Assembly (NCBI GenBank): GCA_947846985.1
Contig: CANTUZ010000003.1
Coordinates: 123,016,626 to 123,080,625 of the forward strand
DNA from: Fratercula arctica
Lineage: Eukaryota > Chordata > Aves > Charadriiformes > Alcidae
Length of the DNA: 64,000 nucleotides
Direction of reading: 5' to 3'
A model generated the notes under the pieces. The model saw only the letters and a program-made list of their open reading frames with translations. It did not search any database and had not been told where the DNA came from. The stretch's first letter is position 1. Each line of letters starts with the position of its first letter. Of this stretch, positions 12,195 to 24,800 are shown one piece after another. Made by a program: the position numbers and the translations under genes.

Positions 12195-14075
12195 CTAGAA
12201 AAGAAAAAGGAGAACTCAATACCTACAAACAGCAGTTTTGCAGAACGTTTCAGCAGGAAGGTGTAATTTGTCTCATGAGGTGTTAGGGCTTTCACAACCA
12301 TAACCACAACCTTTATTTTCTGAAATTTGTCTCTTGGAAGCAGTGATCTTTGGAAGACAGGCAATCAAGAAGCCCGGGGACAATGACAAAGAGTCACAAG
12401 GGACATCTATGTACTCGATTTGCATTACGATCAATGGGAATTAGGCAGCTCACCACCTCTGAGGATTCAGGCTTAGCTTCACACTTCCAATAACAGTCAT
12501 ATAAATGTGATTCCTTTTAGTGCTTGTGTAGCTGACAGACACATCCTGAATGGCTAGCTGCTTATTAAGCAGGATAACATGAAAAACTTGCATTTGCTTG
12601 ATGAGATTACAATCTGAGGAACGTCAGATAATGCAAGATTCCTTGACAATACAGAAACATAGCATACTGCAATCTTTCAAATATTATTTTCAGAGCATGA
12701 CATAATGATTGTAAGTAATATCTCCATTTCTTGAATTTCTCCAGCAGGGCAGCGTTCTTCATATCTTTCTACAAAATGCAAATACGGGACACTTTCCATT
12801 GTGTTCTTCCTACAGCATCTTGTCCAACTGAAGAGAATCCATCTGTTAAAATCTTAGTTCTATCATGCTATCATCATTATATAAATTCTCATACGGACAT
12901 AGAACTTTCTAGCTTACAGAACAGGGCTGTAATTACAACGAAATCGCATTAACTGTGTCATTTCTTGACTAAGCACCAGAAAGCACGGTGAAATCAAAGC
13001 CTGAAAAAAATTAGTCAGAAAAAGCAACCGGTGTCTTGTGCTACTCTAACAGGTTTAAGTAACAATGATAGCAACACTCCTTAGAAGCACCAGCAGAAAA
13101 TCACGATTAGCCAATATACAGCTGTTCTTAAGTATTTCTGAAGGTGAAAAAGAAGGAAAAAAAGTAGGACAGGGATTTGTGTCTTAATAAAAACTGGTGC
13201 ACATTGATAATCCATGTTATCTTCTTACTATCCAGTGTGGGTTCATTTTGTTCGTGCTTGTTATGGCTTGTCTTTAAAACTCTCCAGGAGTCAATCAATA
13301 TCTTATTCCGAGTTTGTGTGGCACCTACCGCTATACAAAGCCTCACCACAGCTTCGGATATTAATATAAGATCACTTATATTCTCTTAAGAGTGGAACTA
13401 CAGAATATCAAAATACATTAGAACTTACAACTCTAGAATAAAACAAAACAGCATGTGAACGCTGAATTACTCTGCTACCTCCAGACTGGAGAAACAGCAG
13501 TGGCACTTTAGTAACCCACCTCTTTTCCTTGACTTATCTTTCAAATCATAGCTTGAAGAGAAAAGGTGACTGCTGCTTGATCGATGGCAATGCTAACATG
13601 AGCTCTGTTCTACATAGATTTTTATAAAAAGTCCATTATCTTGATACCAGAGTTTCCTCTTCTCCCCAGCCTAGCAGGATTATAGAGCAAGAAGTCTAAT
13701 CTTCAGAATTTGTGGTGCAATAGCAAAAGCACAAATGAACCTGCTATATATATATAAAACCTAAATCGTATTACAGCCAAAGCTGAAGAGTAGGCTGTAG
13801 AAAGATTACATTTTCAAACAGCAATTTCCTGAGAAGTATTTTAAGCCAACTCAACATTTTCTTTTCCCAAACTACAGAACGGAACAGACCCAATAACAAA
13901 AAATAGGTCATCTTCTGTGGCAACATAAATGACAACTACTAGAAATGATGAGGAAAAGTTTCACATTTCAGTTCCTCCTTATCACCTCCGTACTCTTCCA
14001 ATTCTTCCTATCTGCCTCCCTTGCAAAAGGTTAATTTTCAGAATACAAGACACAACCATGCTGTGATTTTACTGA

Positions 14076-14094
14076 TTTTTTTTTTTTTTTTTTT
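14076..14094. repeat. T19 tract
   Basis: Nineteen consecutive T in the FZD3 intron. Confidence 0.95.
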
Positions 14095-14713
14095 AAAACA
14101 TAATTATTATTTATGGAGCTGAAAACGTTTTCGAAAACGTTATCTGACAACAGAGCTGTGGAAGTTGGCAACAGCTTGTATGAAGGGCAGTATAAGCCTT
14201 CAGAGGTATTGACAAGGAAAAATGAAGCAACGGTTGGAAAGTATTTACATTTACAAGCTCATTGTTACTCAAGGAACACTTTCTATTTGGCTGGGCACTC
14301 AGATGCATAAATGGTTTTATTTTTAAATAGTTATTGCCTACAACACAGTTAAAGATATTGTTTGACAACAAGGATCCAATAAATTGATTCTAAGTAGTTG
14401 TAACACCTGACTTCACTGGAAAAGCGCAAGGTAATAGTCTGCCTTTATTTGATGGCAAGGGAAAATAAAAGAAAAACTCCACTTTTATTTTGGGAAGTGT
14501 TTAACTTTCCTTCTTTTCAAAGAACCTTGAAAATAAGAAAATGAAGTTATATCTTTCTAAAAAAGAGCTACTAGCTTAATGTCTGTCCCCCAAAAAGTCT
14601 TGCCTCTTGCTACTGCAGTTTTGCATGTACCTCTAGCTAAATTTGAAGTTGTCCTGACAAATGCTCTACTGCTCTCCTCTGATACGTTTTCCATTAAAAA
14701 AAAGATGTTTCAG

Positions 14714-15142
14714 CACAGGAAGGACATGGACCTGTTGGAATGGGTCCAGAGGAGGCCACGAAGATGATCTGAGGGCTGAAGCCCCTCTGCTACGAAGACA
14801 GGCTGAGTTGGGGGTGCCCAGCCTGGAGAAGAGAAGGCTCTGGGGAGACCTTAGAGCGGCCTTCCAGTCCCTAAAGGGGGCCTGTAGGAGAGATGGGGAG
14901 GGACTCTGGATCAGGGAATGGAGCAATAGGATGAGGGGGAATGGTTTCAAACTGAAAGAGGGGAAACTTAGATTAGATATTAGGAAGAAATTCTTTCCTA
15001 GGAGGGTGGTAAGCCCCTGGTCCAGCTTGCCCAGAGACATTGTGGATGCCCTGGTCTAGTGGGAGGTGTCCCTGCCCATGGCAGGGGGTTGGAACTAGGT
15101 GATCTTTAAGGTCCCTTCTAACCTAAACCATTCTATGATTTA
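14714..15142 (+). mobile_element. CR1 LINE fragment, ~430 bp
   Basis: From 'aggaaggacatggacctgttgg' to 'cctaaaccattctatgatt', 5'-truncated with a complete 3' end. ORF2 tail is readable with a frameshift or stop near 'aagatgatctgaggg'. Confidence 0.93.
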
Positions 15143-17100
15143 GAAATTTCTTTTCCTGCTACTTCACCTTCATTAAAAGATCTGTTTGGTTTTGGTTGAT
15201 CTGCAGAAAGCTGTACCATTTAGGAAGACCCCAGGTTCTCTCAGGGGGTGCACGTAAGAAAACTGTGCAAACGGAGCTCCAGATCACGGCTATTGCAAAG
15301 CAACGGGAAAGCAGTAAAGCAAGTTCAAGGGAACAGAAAAGTACCAGTATTTCCTTGTATTCTGTTGATCCTGCTAGGGGCAGGTGGCTGTTGCCATGGC
15401 TTTCAGCCAACTCCAAAGGACACTGGGCAATGGTGTCCGAGGGAATATTGGAAGCGAGACAAGAAACGCCCAAAAATGGGGATGCAGATGGTGCTCTTTG
15501 GCAACGGCTCGGGGGTCTGAAAGAGCACTCTCAGTAAGAGCAGGCTGTCCCCTTCAGCAGCCCCAGGGTGCTCAAATATGCGGGCTGCGAGACAGCTGCC
15601 TAAACACTGCCTTCTCCTGCTGGCTAAGATGCCATTCATTTTCCAAGACATCCACGTGGGCCTGGACAATCAGGTCTGTCCTCTCTTGGGCCTGACAGAT
15701 ACGGCACAGGGTCTATGCAGAGACCCGCTCCCTTCTGGCACGGCAGCTGGAGGCTGGGTTGAAGACGCTGAAACATCTGAAGTAACACTCATGTAACTGA
15801 ATCTTCCCCGACAAAGCCCCTCAGACCCTGGAGGGCACATTAGATGCATTTAGGGTTCTTTATCGCTGAAGAAAATATGTCTGGCCTTGACTATGGCCTC
15901 GGCATACTCCTCAAAACACAGCACAGATATACGCAACCCCAACAACACAGAAGAAATACACTTCAATCAGGGTAATTTAATAGGACCGTTCTCCTAGTGC
16001 TGGCTGTTCTGTTTCTCAGCAACTCCAGGCCCCTCTCACACCATCCCTTTCCTCAAAATAGCAACTGCAGGCAGACAAAAACTCTCTTATGAATTATATC
16101 AGATCAGTTTATTTTAAAATCATGAAGAGGCTAAGCTAGACAACAGAAGAACAAAAAACCCTACAACTACTCCTTGTAATGCAATAGAAGAAACTCACTT
16201 GCTTTCAACCCGTAACAGCAGCATTTGCGCCTGTGAGCACCCTGTCTCTAAAATTATCTTACTTCCTTGCAGCTCCTAAGACAAAAAGTCACTTCCACCT
16301 ACTGATTATGTCATTCACTATTAAAAATAAAGCCAGCGAGATGAAGAGACTTTTTTTATGCTCTTGCCCAAGGATGCAGTGCAAGTTATGACATTTAGCC
16401 CTATTCCACTTCGGTGCGTAACAAAAGGCTCTCTGTTTAACGGGACGTGGTTTTGAGGAGCACCTGTTGAACAACTCAACATACAGAGGAAAAAGGAAGA
16501 GGACAAGGACAAGAAAAGACATGATAGCCAAACTGATTTCAATAATTCACGCCAAGTCCTGGGAAATCCAAGAAGGGGAAGAGATAAATGTTTAAGAAGA
16601 GATAAACTCTTCTTCGCTCCTGAAGGTATTTAAGTATTTAAAATATGCCAGCTCACATAACTGTATAATATATCTAGTTGTACACCCACCGGTCCTTCCA
16701 TCTCTGAGAACAATCTTTATGTCCACGGAAATTCCTTCAAACCCAGTGATAACAGCAGCATTATCAACGTGACTTTTTTCAGGCTGAGACAGAACACTCT
16801 CATCCCTCCGTTGCTTCGCCACACAGGTGTTGTGGACCAAATAACACACCATAATCCTGTATCGCTGCTTTCCTCGGGGCACTCCAATTTGGAGTCCAAC
16901 CTTACCCATGTCTTCTCTCCCTCTTCCCCAGAATTTTCTTTGCTGGGAGCAAACCTGCCTTAGGAAACTTCCCAACTCCCAGCAGCAAGTTGGGAAGCTC
17001 CTTCCCTGCCTAGAATTCCTACCTGCTGAAAAGACAAACCCTGGGCAATGTTTTAACGACCAGGATATAACAGAGACTAGAAATTTCCTGCTTACCTTTG

Positions 17101-17136
17101 TTTTTCTTTTGTTTTTCTTTTTTTTTTTTTTTTTTT
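17101..17136. repeat. T-rich tract ending in T19
   Basis: T runs broken by single C or G, ending with nineteen T. It is followed by 'ccag', which mimics a plus-strand splice acceptor. Confidence 0.95.
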
Positions 17137-20100
17137 CCAGAAGGGGACGAAGGATAAAGCAGAGCTGGAATAATATGCATAGATTTCCCCCCCTCAAATA
17201 ATTTTTTTAACAAATTCTCACTTTTGCTTACAAAGCAAGAGTTATAACTGTAATTATAAATACACCGTGGAAATGCATTACATTTTCAGACTTCTCATAT
17301 TATTGAGAGATAATAAACCAAATTCTACCTTTTATTTTACACAGCAGTAGCCATTTAGCTGGCTGTTATTTGGGCATTAACATTATTGCAAGAGTTAAAT
17401 GAAATAATTTTGGTGATCTTTCACTGTTCTGTTTGTTTATATATTCCTTTCTTTTAACAGAAACCCGAACAGGAAGCATTCTCATAAACTCACAGACGGA
17501 AGGAGGGAAGTTTTCTTCCCTCGGGCTCACGGGAAAAGCGCGATGCTATGACTATCAATTACTGTTGCAATTCTCTGGTGGAAGCAACTGCCTCAGGGCG
17601 TATCCTGTCTCGGCCCAGCCACATGCTCTGCTCTTTCTGTGCTGTGTTGCTCTATGTTTGATTTTAGCTTGCTATTCATTAGGAGAAAAATCTTGAATTG
17701 TATCTCAAAGTGCATGGGCAATAATGCTTTCCAGGCTACCTCCCGAGGAGCCGCAGCTCGATTTAACTCTTCAGCCAACAGCGAGTTAGACTGAACACGT
17801 TACTGCCTCCTGCTTCTGATAACGACATGTCTTCTCCAATTGAACGGCTCTCACAGCTCGGATGGTTCGTGTGAAAGCTCTCAAGAGACTGTTAAAAGCA
17901 GAACTGGTTTTCTTGAAACAGTGGAAATTTGCTCTCCAATGGCTCTGACCTGCACGCTCCTCTGAATCCTGCTAGGTTTGCTGGAGCCTATAGCCCACGG
18001 TCATGCTGGTACACGCACTTCACCTGAAAATATTTGTTCTACGTTAATATCCTGAGCTGAACAACTGCTGTAGTACTTCAAGTGCTGATGCTAGCTTCAA
18101 ATGAGGCTGAACTTGAGACTCCTGCCTCAGCCTAACTGGTGTTTCCTAAAGAAGATTCAGGACCGCACACACAGGCACAGCAAAACTGGTGGTTTGCGAA
18201 GAGCAGTGAGCTGGGGCACTACCGTCTTCAAAAAAACATAGCAAAAACCATAGCCACATTCAACAGAAAGCTACCTTTTCCCACCCAGTTTGGCCTTGAA
18301 CTAGATAGTGCCACATAAGTAATGGCTGCAGAAAGGGCCAGAAACACAGTCAGGTGTGTAAAAGTCTATTTCTTTTGGAACCAATCCATGCTTGCTCAAC
18401 TTACTGTGACTATGGAAGCGCAGTTTTCTTGCACAGCTTCTTGAGAACTTTATTCTGTTCTCAAAAGGCAATAGGCTAATTTGCCCAAGCCTGCTTTTAA
18501 TGCACAGTGCCAACATAAATTTAGTGTAGAATACTTAGCATAACGTATATTCAAAGCTTGCCTCGCCATTAACTTCCTTGTCTGGAGAAACTCAGGTATA
18601 CTTTTTTTTTTTTGGTAATTATGTTTAGCTTTGCACAGTGATGCAGGTATCAAAAGCCAAATAGGGTCACAATTCCGGCTGCTCATTAAGCTTTCCTCTC
18701 CTCAAACCAGGACACCTCTTCAGCATGGAAAAAAGCTACTCTCACATCATCTGTGTGAACCCTTATGAACCACATAACCCACTGCTTTCCAATATCCCAT
18801 GTCTCATAATTCCATGTTAGCTGGAAAAGTTATGGTTGCAATGAGGATTAGATTGATACTGTACTGCTTTGCAGACTGGGAAGCAAAACATTTCAGATTG
18901 TTTTACCTTAGTCCTAAAAATATATGTCCACAATAGCTATTAAGTAATTCCAACAATAAAAACATCAAGTACTTAGGATGGTTTTAAATTATTGTTTTCT
19001 CATGCTATAGGTTGAACCAGACAATCACCCTGTTATTTACTTTAAAACTTAAGACCAATTACGTTACCTGGCTGACTTGTGAAAGGGCAGCAATCATGCA
19101 AACCAGCCTAAGCTTTCTGGTCTATAAACAGACAGCTGAGGTTAATTTCTCAACTGCAGGGGAAAAAAAGTAAGATAAAGATGAAAGTATTTAAAAGACA
19201 GCAAATGACATTAATCTTTGTCTATATGACTAAAAAGCAGAGCCATCTGCTCTTGTTCTTTAAAGAGGTCTCCTGCTTCACTTTAAATTCTGAAGTTCCT
19301 TTGGAAGACACTGAAAAGATGGCATCCATCTGTCAATTTGCACTTTTCCTAAATGTGATCTTTACGTTTTAGGAACCGATGAATGCAGATGGGTGGTCCT
19401 GGTAACAATTTCCATTTGCAAGAAGTGTTAGTTTTTATAAGACAGCTGAGACTGCTTGGACTTCCTCCTTCTTCTCCATATGCCTGCTGTGATGGGCTTG
19501 GGAGAATTCCAAAGTATCACAGACAAATAAATACATAGTCCTCTGGACCATATTTTAGATACTATTAAGACACTATAAAGCACACTTGCCTGGACAAGCA
19601 AGAGACTATTAGGCAGGAGCTCTAAGTCCTAACAAAGTAATGTTTTTCATTTAAGTGACACATTTCTGTCTCCTGTGGTTGCAAAGACAACCTTCCAAGT
19701 ACAAACTGAGTGTGAGCACCGCCTTGATGCCTGCCAAAAAATGCTCCAGCGCTGTTGTCGCTGTGGGAAGGAGAAAGATATCCATTATGAGAAGCAGAGC
19801 GTTAGCGATAACAACCTTTCCTTTCCCTCGACTCTGCCACCACAGACTGATCTGCGTGTCAGGGACTCATGGACTATTTCTGCCCACTCAAGGGAGGTCT
19901 GTCTCCTTGAAGAATAACAGGAGTGAAGAGCATAAACAATTCACTGTTGGCGCGGTGCTCAAGAATTTTTCCTGCTGAGTGGAGGAGGAAAAGCATTCGG
20001 TACGATGGTTTGTTAGAAGACTTGACACTAACTTGAGAGCACACAATGGAGTCAGTAGCCTGGTCAAGTTCTTCAGAGCTCATAAAAAGGGAATTTCTAA

Positions 20101-20372
20101 TAATAGGAAACGACGGAAGATGGAGATAAAGACACAGCCAAGCTTCAAAATCACCAATTTGCTCCACCTTTTCATTTTTACTGCCATCAACATACAGAAC
20201 GACAGTGTCTGACACATCATGAACAACATTAATACCCTGCAGAATAAAATTAGACAAGTTTAATTTCTAAAAATACAATGAAAGAAACACTGAATACTCC
20301 TATTGAAGAGGATTTACTTTTATTTCTCAAAGGCTTGATGACTTCTGTTTCACCTGTGACTTCGCTAACTGT

Positions 20373-20432
20373 GGTTGGGTTTTTTGGTTTTTTTTTGTTG
20401 GTTTTTTTTTTTTGTTTTTGTTTTTTTTTTTT
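20373..20432. repeat. 60-base T/G tract
   Basis: Long runs of T separated by G or GG. On the minus (FZD3 sense) strand this is an A/C-rich tract. Confidence 0.95.
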
Positions 20433-21249
20433 ACGCAGCTGATGTAGCAGAATACCTAAGAGAGCTTAATAATACAAGCCAATGCAGACTACTTGAAGCT
20501 CCATGTTTTCCACTGGGATGAGGATGGAAGGCAGCTTCTGTTTTCTGAATTCTGATATTCAAGCCAAAGTGCTTCTTGACAGACTAACCAAGGGCACGTA
20601 CAGTATGCTGACTCCCTTAAGAGTAAATGTGAACTGCACAGTTGCCATCATCCTCCTCCTATATGGCTGTGAAATGAGGACAAATTACAGTTGTCATCTA
20701 ATGCACTTCAGGGTGCAGCTTCACAATGGGCATAAGTTTACCGACCCCTGCCCTCTCCTCTGCCTCCTGCCTCTTTCACACTGACTTGGGTTTAAGATTG
20801 ATCTAAATTGCCCATGAAAGCAACCTCAAAGCCACACATGTTGTATTTGGACCATTACTAGTGTTAAAAGTCCTGAATGCTTAGACCTTTGAGTGTTAGC
20901 ATCTGAATATCTTTCCTGTATCATACACCTAGGTTGATCAATTCACCTTTTTTTTTTTAAGCTGTTTTTTACTGGTTTAGTTCCTTGATGACCTTACAAT
21001 AGGTTTGGGCAGCCTCTGGTGCCAGTGCAAGAGGCGCAAAAGGAGGAGGTGTTACTGGAGGATGAAGAACAGGGCACAGCTAGGCTGACCTCACAGCTAG
21101 TTAACACTGAACCCTAAGCTGTGCTGCTCAGGACATCTGGTGTGTTCATAACCATCTAAAGTAGAGTTCAACTGCCCTGCACCCAGCCAGACCCAAAAAA
21201 AACATTACAAGGATGGAGTACAGCATCCAGCTTTGAAGTCCTCAACAAC

Positions 21250-21898
21250 AGAAGGACACGGACCTATTGGAGAGGGTCCAGAGGAGGGTCATAGAATCAC
21301 AGAATGGTTTGGGTTGGAAGGGACCTTAAAGATCACCTAGTTCCAACCCCCTGCCCTGGACAGGGACAACTCCCACTAGACCAGGTTGCTCAAAGCCCCA
21401 TCTAGCCTGGTCTTAAACACTTCCAGGGAAGGGGCATCCACAACTTCTCTGTGTTCTTGAAGATGATCCGAGGGCTGGAGCACCTCTCCTATGAAGACAG
21501 GCTGAGACAGTTGGGGCTGTTTAGCCTGGAGAAGAGAAGGCTCTGGGGAGAACCTCGAGCCCCTTTTCCAGTACTTAAAGGGGGCCTACAAGAAAGCTGG
21601 AGAGGGACTTTTTATGAGAGCATGTAGTGATAAGACAAGGGATAACGGCTTCAAACTGGAAGAGGGGAGATTCAGATTGGATATCAGGAAGAAATTTCAC
21701 TCTGAGGGTGGTGAGCCCCTGGCCCAGGTTGCCCAGAGAAGCTGTGGCTGCCCCATCCCTGGAGGGGTTCAAGGCCAGGTTGGACGGGGCTTGGAGCAAC
21801 CTGGTCTGGTGGGAGGTTTCCCTGCCCAGGGCAGGGGGGTGGAACTGAACGATCTTTAAGGTCCCTTCCAACATAAACCATTCTGTGATTCTATGATA
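21250..21898 (+). mobile_element. CR1 LINE fragment split by a nested CR1
   Basis: Plus-strand CR1 starts 'agaaggacacggacctattgg', is interrupted after 'cagaggagggtc' (21290), resumes at 'tgaagatgatccgagggctgg' (21456) and ends 'cattctgtgattctatgat'. The two parts are contiguous in CR1 coordinates once the insert is removed. Confidence 0.9.
21291..21455 (-). mobile_element. CR1 3' fragment nested in another CR1
   Basis: 165 bp beginning 'atagaatcacagaatggtttgggttggaag' and ending near 'catccacaacttctctg', the reverse complement of a CR1 3' end, placed inside a plus-strand CR1. No clean target duplication could be read. Confidence 0.9.
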
Positions 21899-24800
21899 TG
21901 TTTAAGGTAAACTCTTGAGTTTTATAGAATCATAGAATGGTTCCATAGAAGGGTATAGCATTAATTCCACAACACAGAAGACAAAGACTTCATGCTACGG
22001 CAGAGAACAGGCATGGATGCTGTGAAAAGCCAGGAGTGTAAGCTTTTGCAGACAGAAGGCTGCAAGAGAAAAAACACACTAAATGAATTCAGGAAGCTCT
22101 ATTTGCTTGTCCCTTGGCAGCCAGTCTGCTGTCAAACTTCTCTCACAAAATTCTCTTGCTAGCCAAAACACCTGGTCTCATATATGAGAATACAACGTCA
22201 GAGTCAGTCATTATAATAAACTTACTGTTTGAGCTATGAACATCAGACAGTGTTCTCAAACAATGAATTACCATTCAAAAACTCTCGTGTCTTACCTGTC
22301 AACGTTAGGATCAACATCTCCTTGGGCATAGGTTAAATGACTTAATTTTGCTCCTATGAAAGCCCATAACGAATCTCACCTAAATACTTCAGGGAATGAA
22401 CTTGCAATATCCACTAGAACTGTTACTTCATCATGTACTATTATATAAAAAAACCCACAACAACAAAACCAGTTGTGACAAATGATTTCACAGATGTGTT
22501 TGGCTACATACTGAAACTTTTCTTGACTCTGCTCAGTATTTATTGTCCAAATTGAAAATCAAAAGGAATACTCAGGTAATAAAATAATGCATCTCTAAGG
22601 ATGGCAAAGTCAGTTTATTTGGTATATGTGGCTTGGAAAGAAGCAGAGCGTGACACTGATCCAATACAACTACATCCATAAATAGTATGATGCGAACTGA
22701 AGTAAGAACATAATCTGTTGGATTAATGCTATAAAAGTTATTCTGTAAGATGAATGCTAATATTTTAACAGCTGCGTCTTAATCTAACATTACAAACCAT
22801 CTGTTATATCTATATACCAGCAAAAACACAGATATAAACACACACAGAGACATACACACACATGTGTCAACAGTTGGATAGGAGAGAAGATTTGCATCTT
22901 TGGGCCTCAAAATTAAGGGTATTTCACAGGGCAATATTTAAAGCATATTGTCTACTGGCTTGACAAGTATTTATTTTCTTTCCCTCACGCTTAATTTCCA
23001 GGAAGGCTACACTTTCAACCTAAGGTGTCTTTTGATACAGTTAATTGTAAAAATTAGCAGGTTGTTTCACATGGATAAGTTACACGGGATGGTTTTCCTG
23101 GATGTGTGGTCTACACTCTACAAACTCTGCAGCCCTGCTGGCCCCTATATATATTTACTAGAGAAGGATCCAGTCCAAATCAAGCCGCTCCGTCTCCAAA
23201 TCTCAATTTAACAGCACCTTCCACTTACGCTACTACAGCTGTTACTGTTTCTTTTCTCTCTCCCATACCACTTACTGCTCAGACTATTTTGATTGTAAGG
23301 ATTCTCAGGGGATTGTATTTGGTTTTAAGATTATTTTAGCCAATCTAACGCAAGAAAAGTAAAGCTGCAGTACTTAGTACTCTTGACATGCATTAATTGG
23401 GTAGACGTGGGCAGATGATGATATAATCACAGATTTTATCCAGGAAAACTTGTATATTTACCTGGAAGTTCGAGTAAAAAACCAACAGTGTGTCTCAGTG
23501 TTACCAGGGGCTCCATGCAGAATCATCCCATACTGTTGCTGTTACTGCGAGCAAGCAATAAAGCCATTACAAAATAAAAGACGACCCGGCTAGTTAATCT
23601 CAGGATCTACTTTCTATATTTTGGTATTACGCGTGGAATTCTTCCCATGTGCTATCTGTACAGCACGTGCAGCTGCACACAAACAATGGGAAAATGAGGT
23701 GGCTTTTGGGGAAGTTTTTAGTCTTTGGAAAGAGATTTTTCTTTCATTATTATAATTTTACAGTGAGTCTATACATTCTGACCAAACATTGACTCCACCT
23801 ACTAGGATGGCTTTTTTAACTTTTAAAATAGATTGTCCATCCCAATATATATTTCTTTTACCTAATTACAGAATTACAAGAGGGTCATTAATCAGGCCTC
23901 TCTCCTTCATCAGACAGTAATAGAGAAGTTAAGACTGAGAAAAATCTCAATTTACTCCAACATATTAAATGAACATTCATTTCTGCTCAAAATAGAAGCT
24001 TTAAGATAATTAGTTGGTGACTTTAATTTTAATATTAACCACTTTTAAAAAACATGTCCAAACACAGCAGCTGTAAATTAAAATTTAAGATTCAGCAGGG
24101 GATACTATCCCTCACATTTAGTGCCAAGTTAATGAGGTCACACATGAACTCCACAGGGGAGGATAGGGAAAGGGAATTAAAAAAAAACCAACTGCACTCG
24201 TACACTTTTGCACTGGACAGAAAGCTGTTATCCCCCTCACAAGCGTCTGAATGACCAATTCTGAAAGCTTCACCAAAACTATCACATTAAGAATAAAACC
24301 AAGCTCCCAAAGTTGATTTTTCTTCCCTACAGTTAATAATTTACCAGATAAATATTTGACAGGAATTCCCACAGTGCCTCTGCTTATTTGTTTCTGCGGC
24401 ACCCTAAAAGCGTGCTTGCTTCTCTCAAAAGAGATTAAATAATATTTTGCCCTCAAAGGTCCAGAAGTTTCTCCCTGTTGAGGACAGACATTTGTGCCTA
24501 CCTCTCTTCTGTATCACTAACATAGTTGGGGGAAAAATTGCTCCTACAGTGTATCCTGTGTGTCTTTGAAACACTCTAGACAAGTAGGACAAGACCCAAC
24601 ACAATAATGGGATTAACGAGACAGTGGGAGGAGAGAAGGGACATGGATGGAAGGAAACAAGGGAAGACAAAAAGATTATGCAACTACTCTGTGAGGCCTC
24701 TACACAGGATGATAGACACAAATTCTTTTCCAGTTAAACAGAATAAAGAGAAGCAAATATCTATGGGTGCTGTGGAAGAAGTACCGCTTCAAAAAACATA

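Noticed and set aside
15196..15796. Several overlapping plus-strand open frames after the CR1 at 14714
   Set aside because: Short frames in different phases, with no continuous product or recognisable motif. No paired splice sites.
17101..17160. Strong-looking plus-strand splice acceptor (T19-ccag)
   Set aside because: It is a by-product of a poly-T run. The downstream sequence has no supported exon, and the host gene is on the other strand.
19675..19917. Cysteine-rich open segment (CEHRLDACQ, CCRCGKE) on the plus strand
   Set aside because: No ATG at its start, no flanking splice signals that extend it, and no family recognised. Cysteine spacing fits no known domain I can name. Probably chance in an FZD3 intron.
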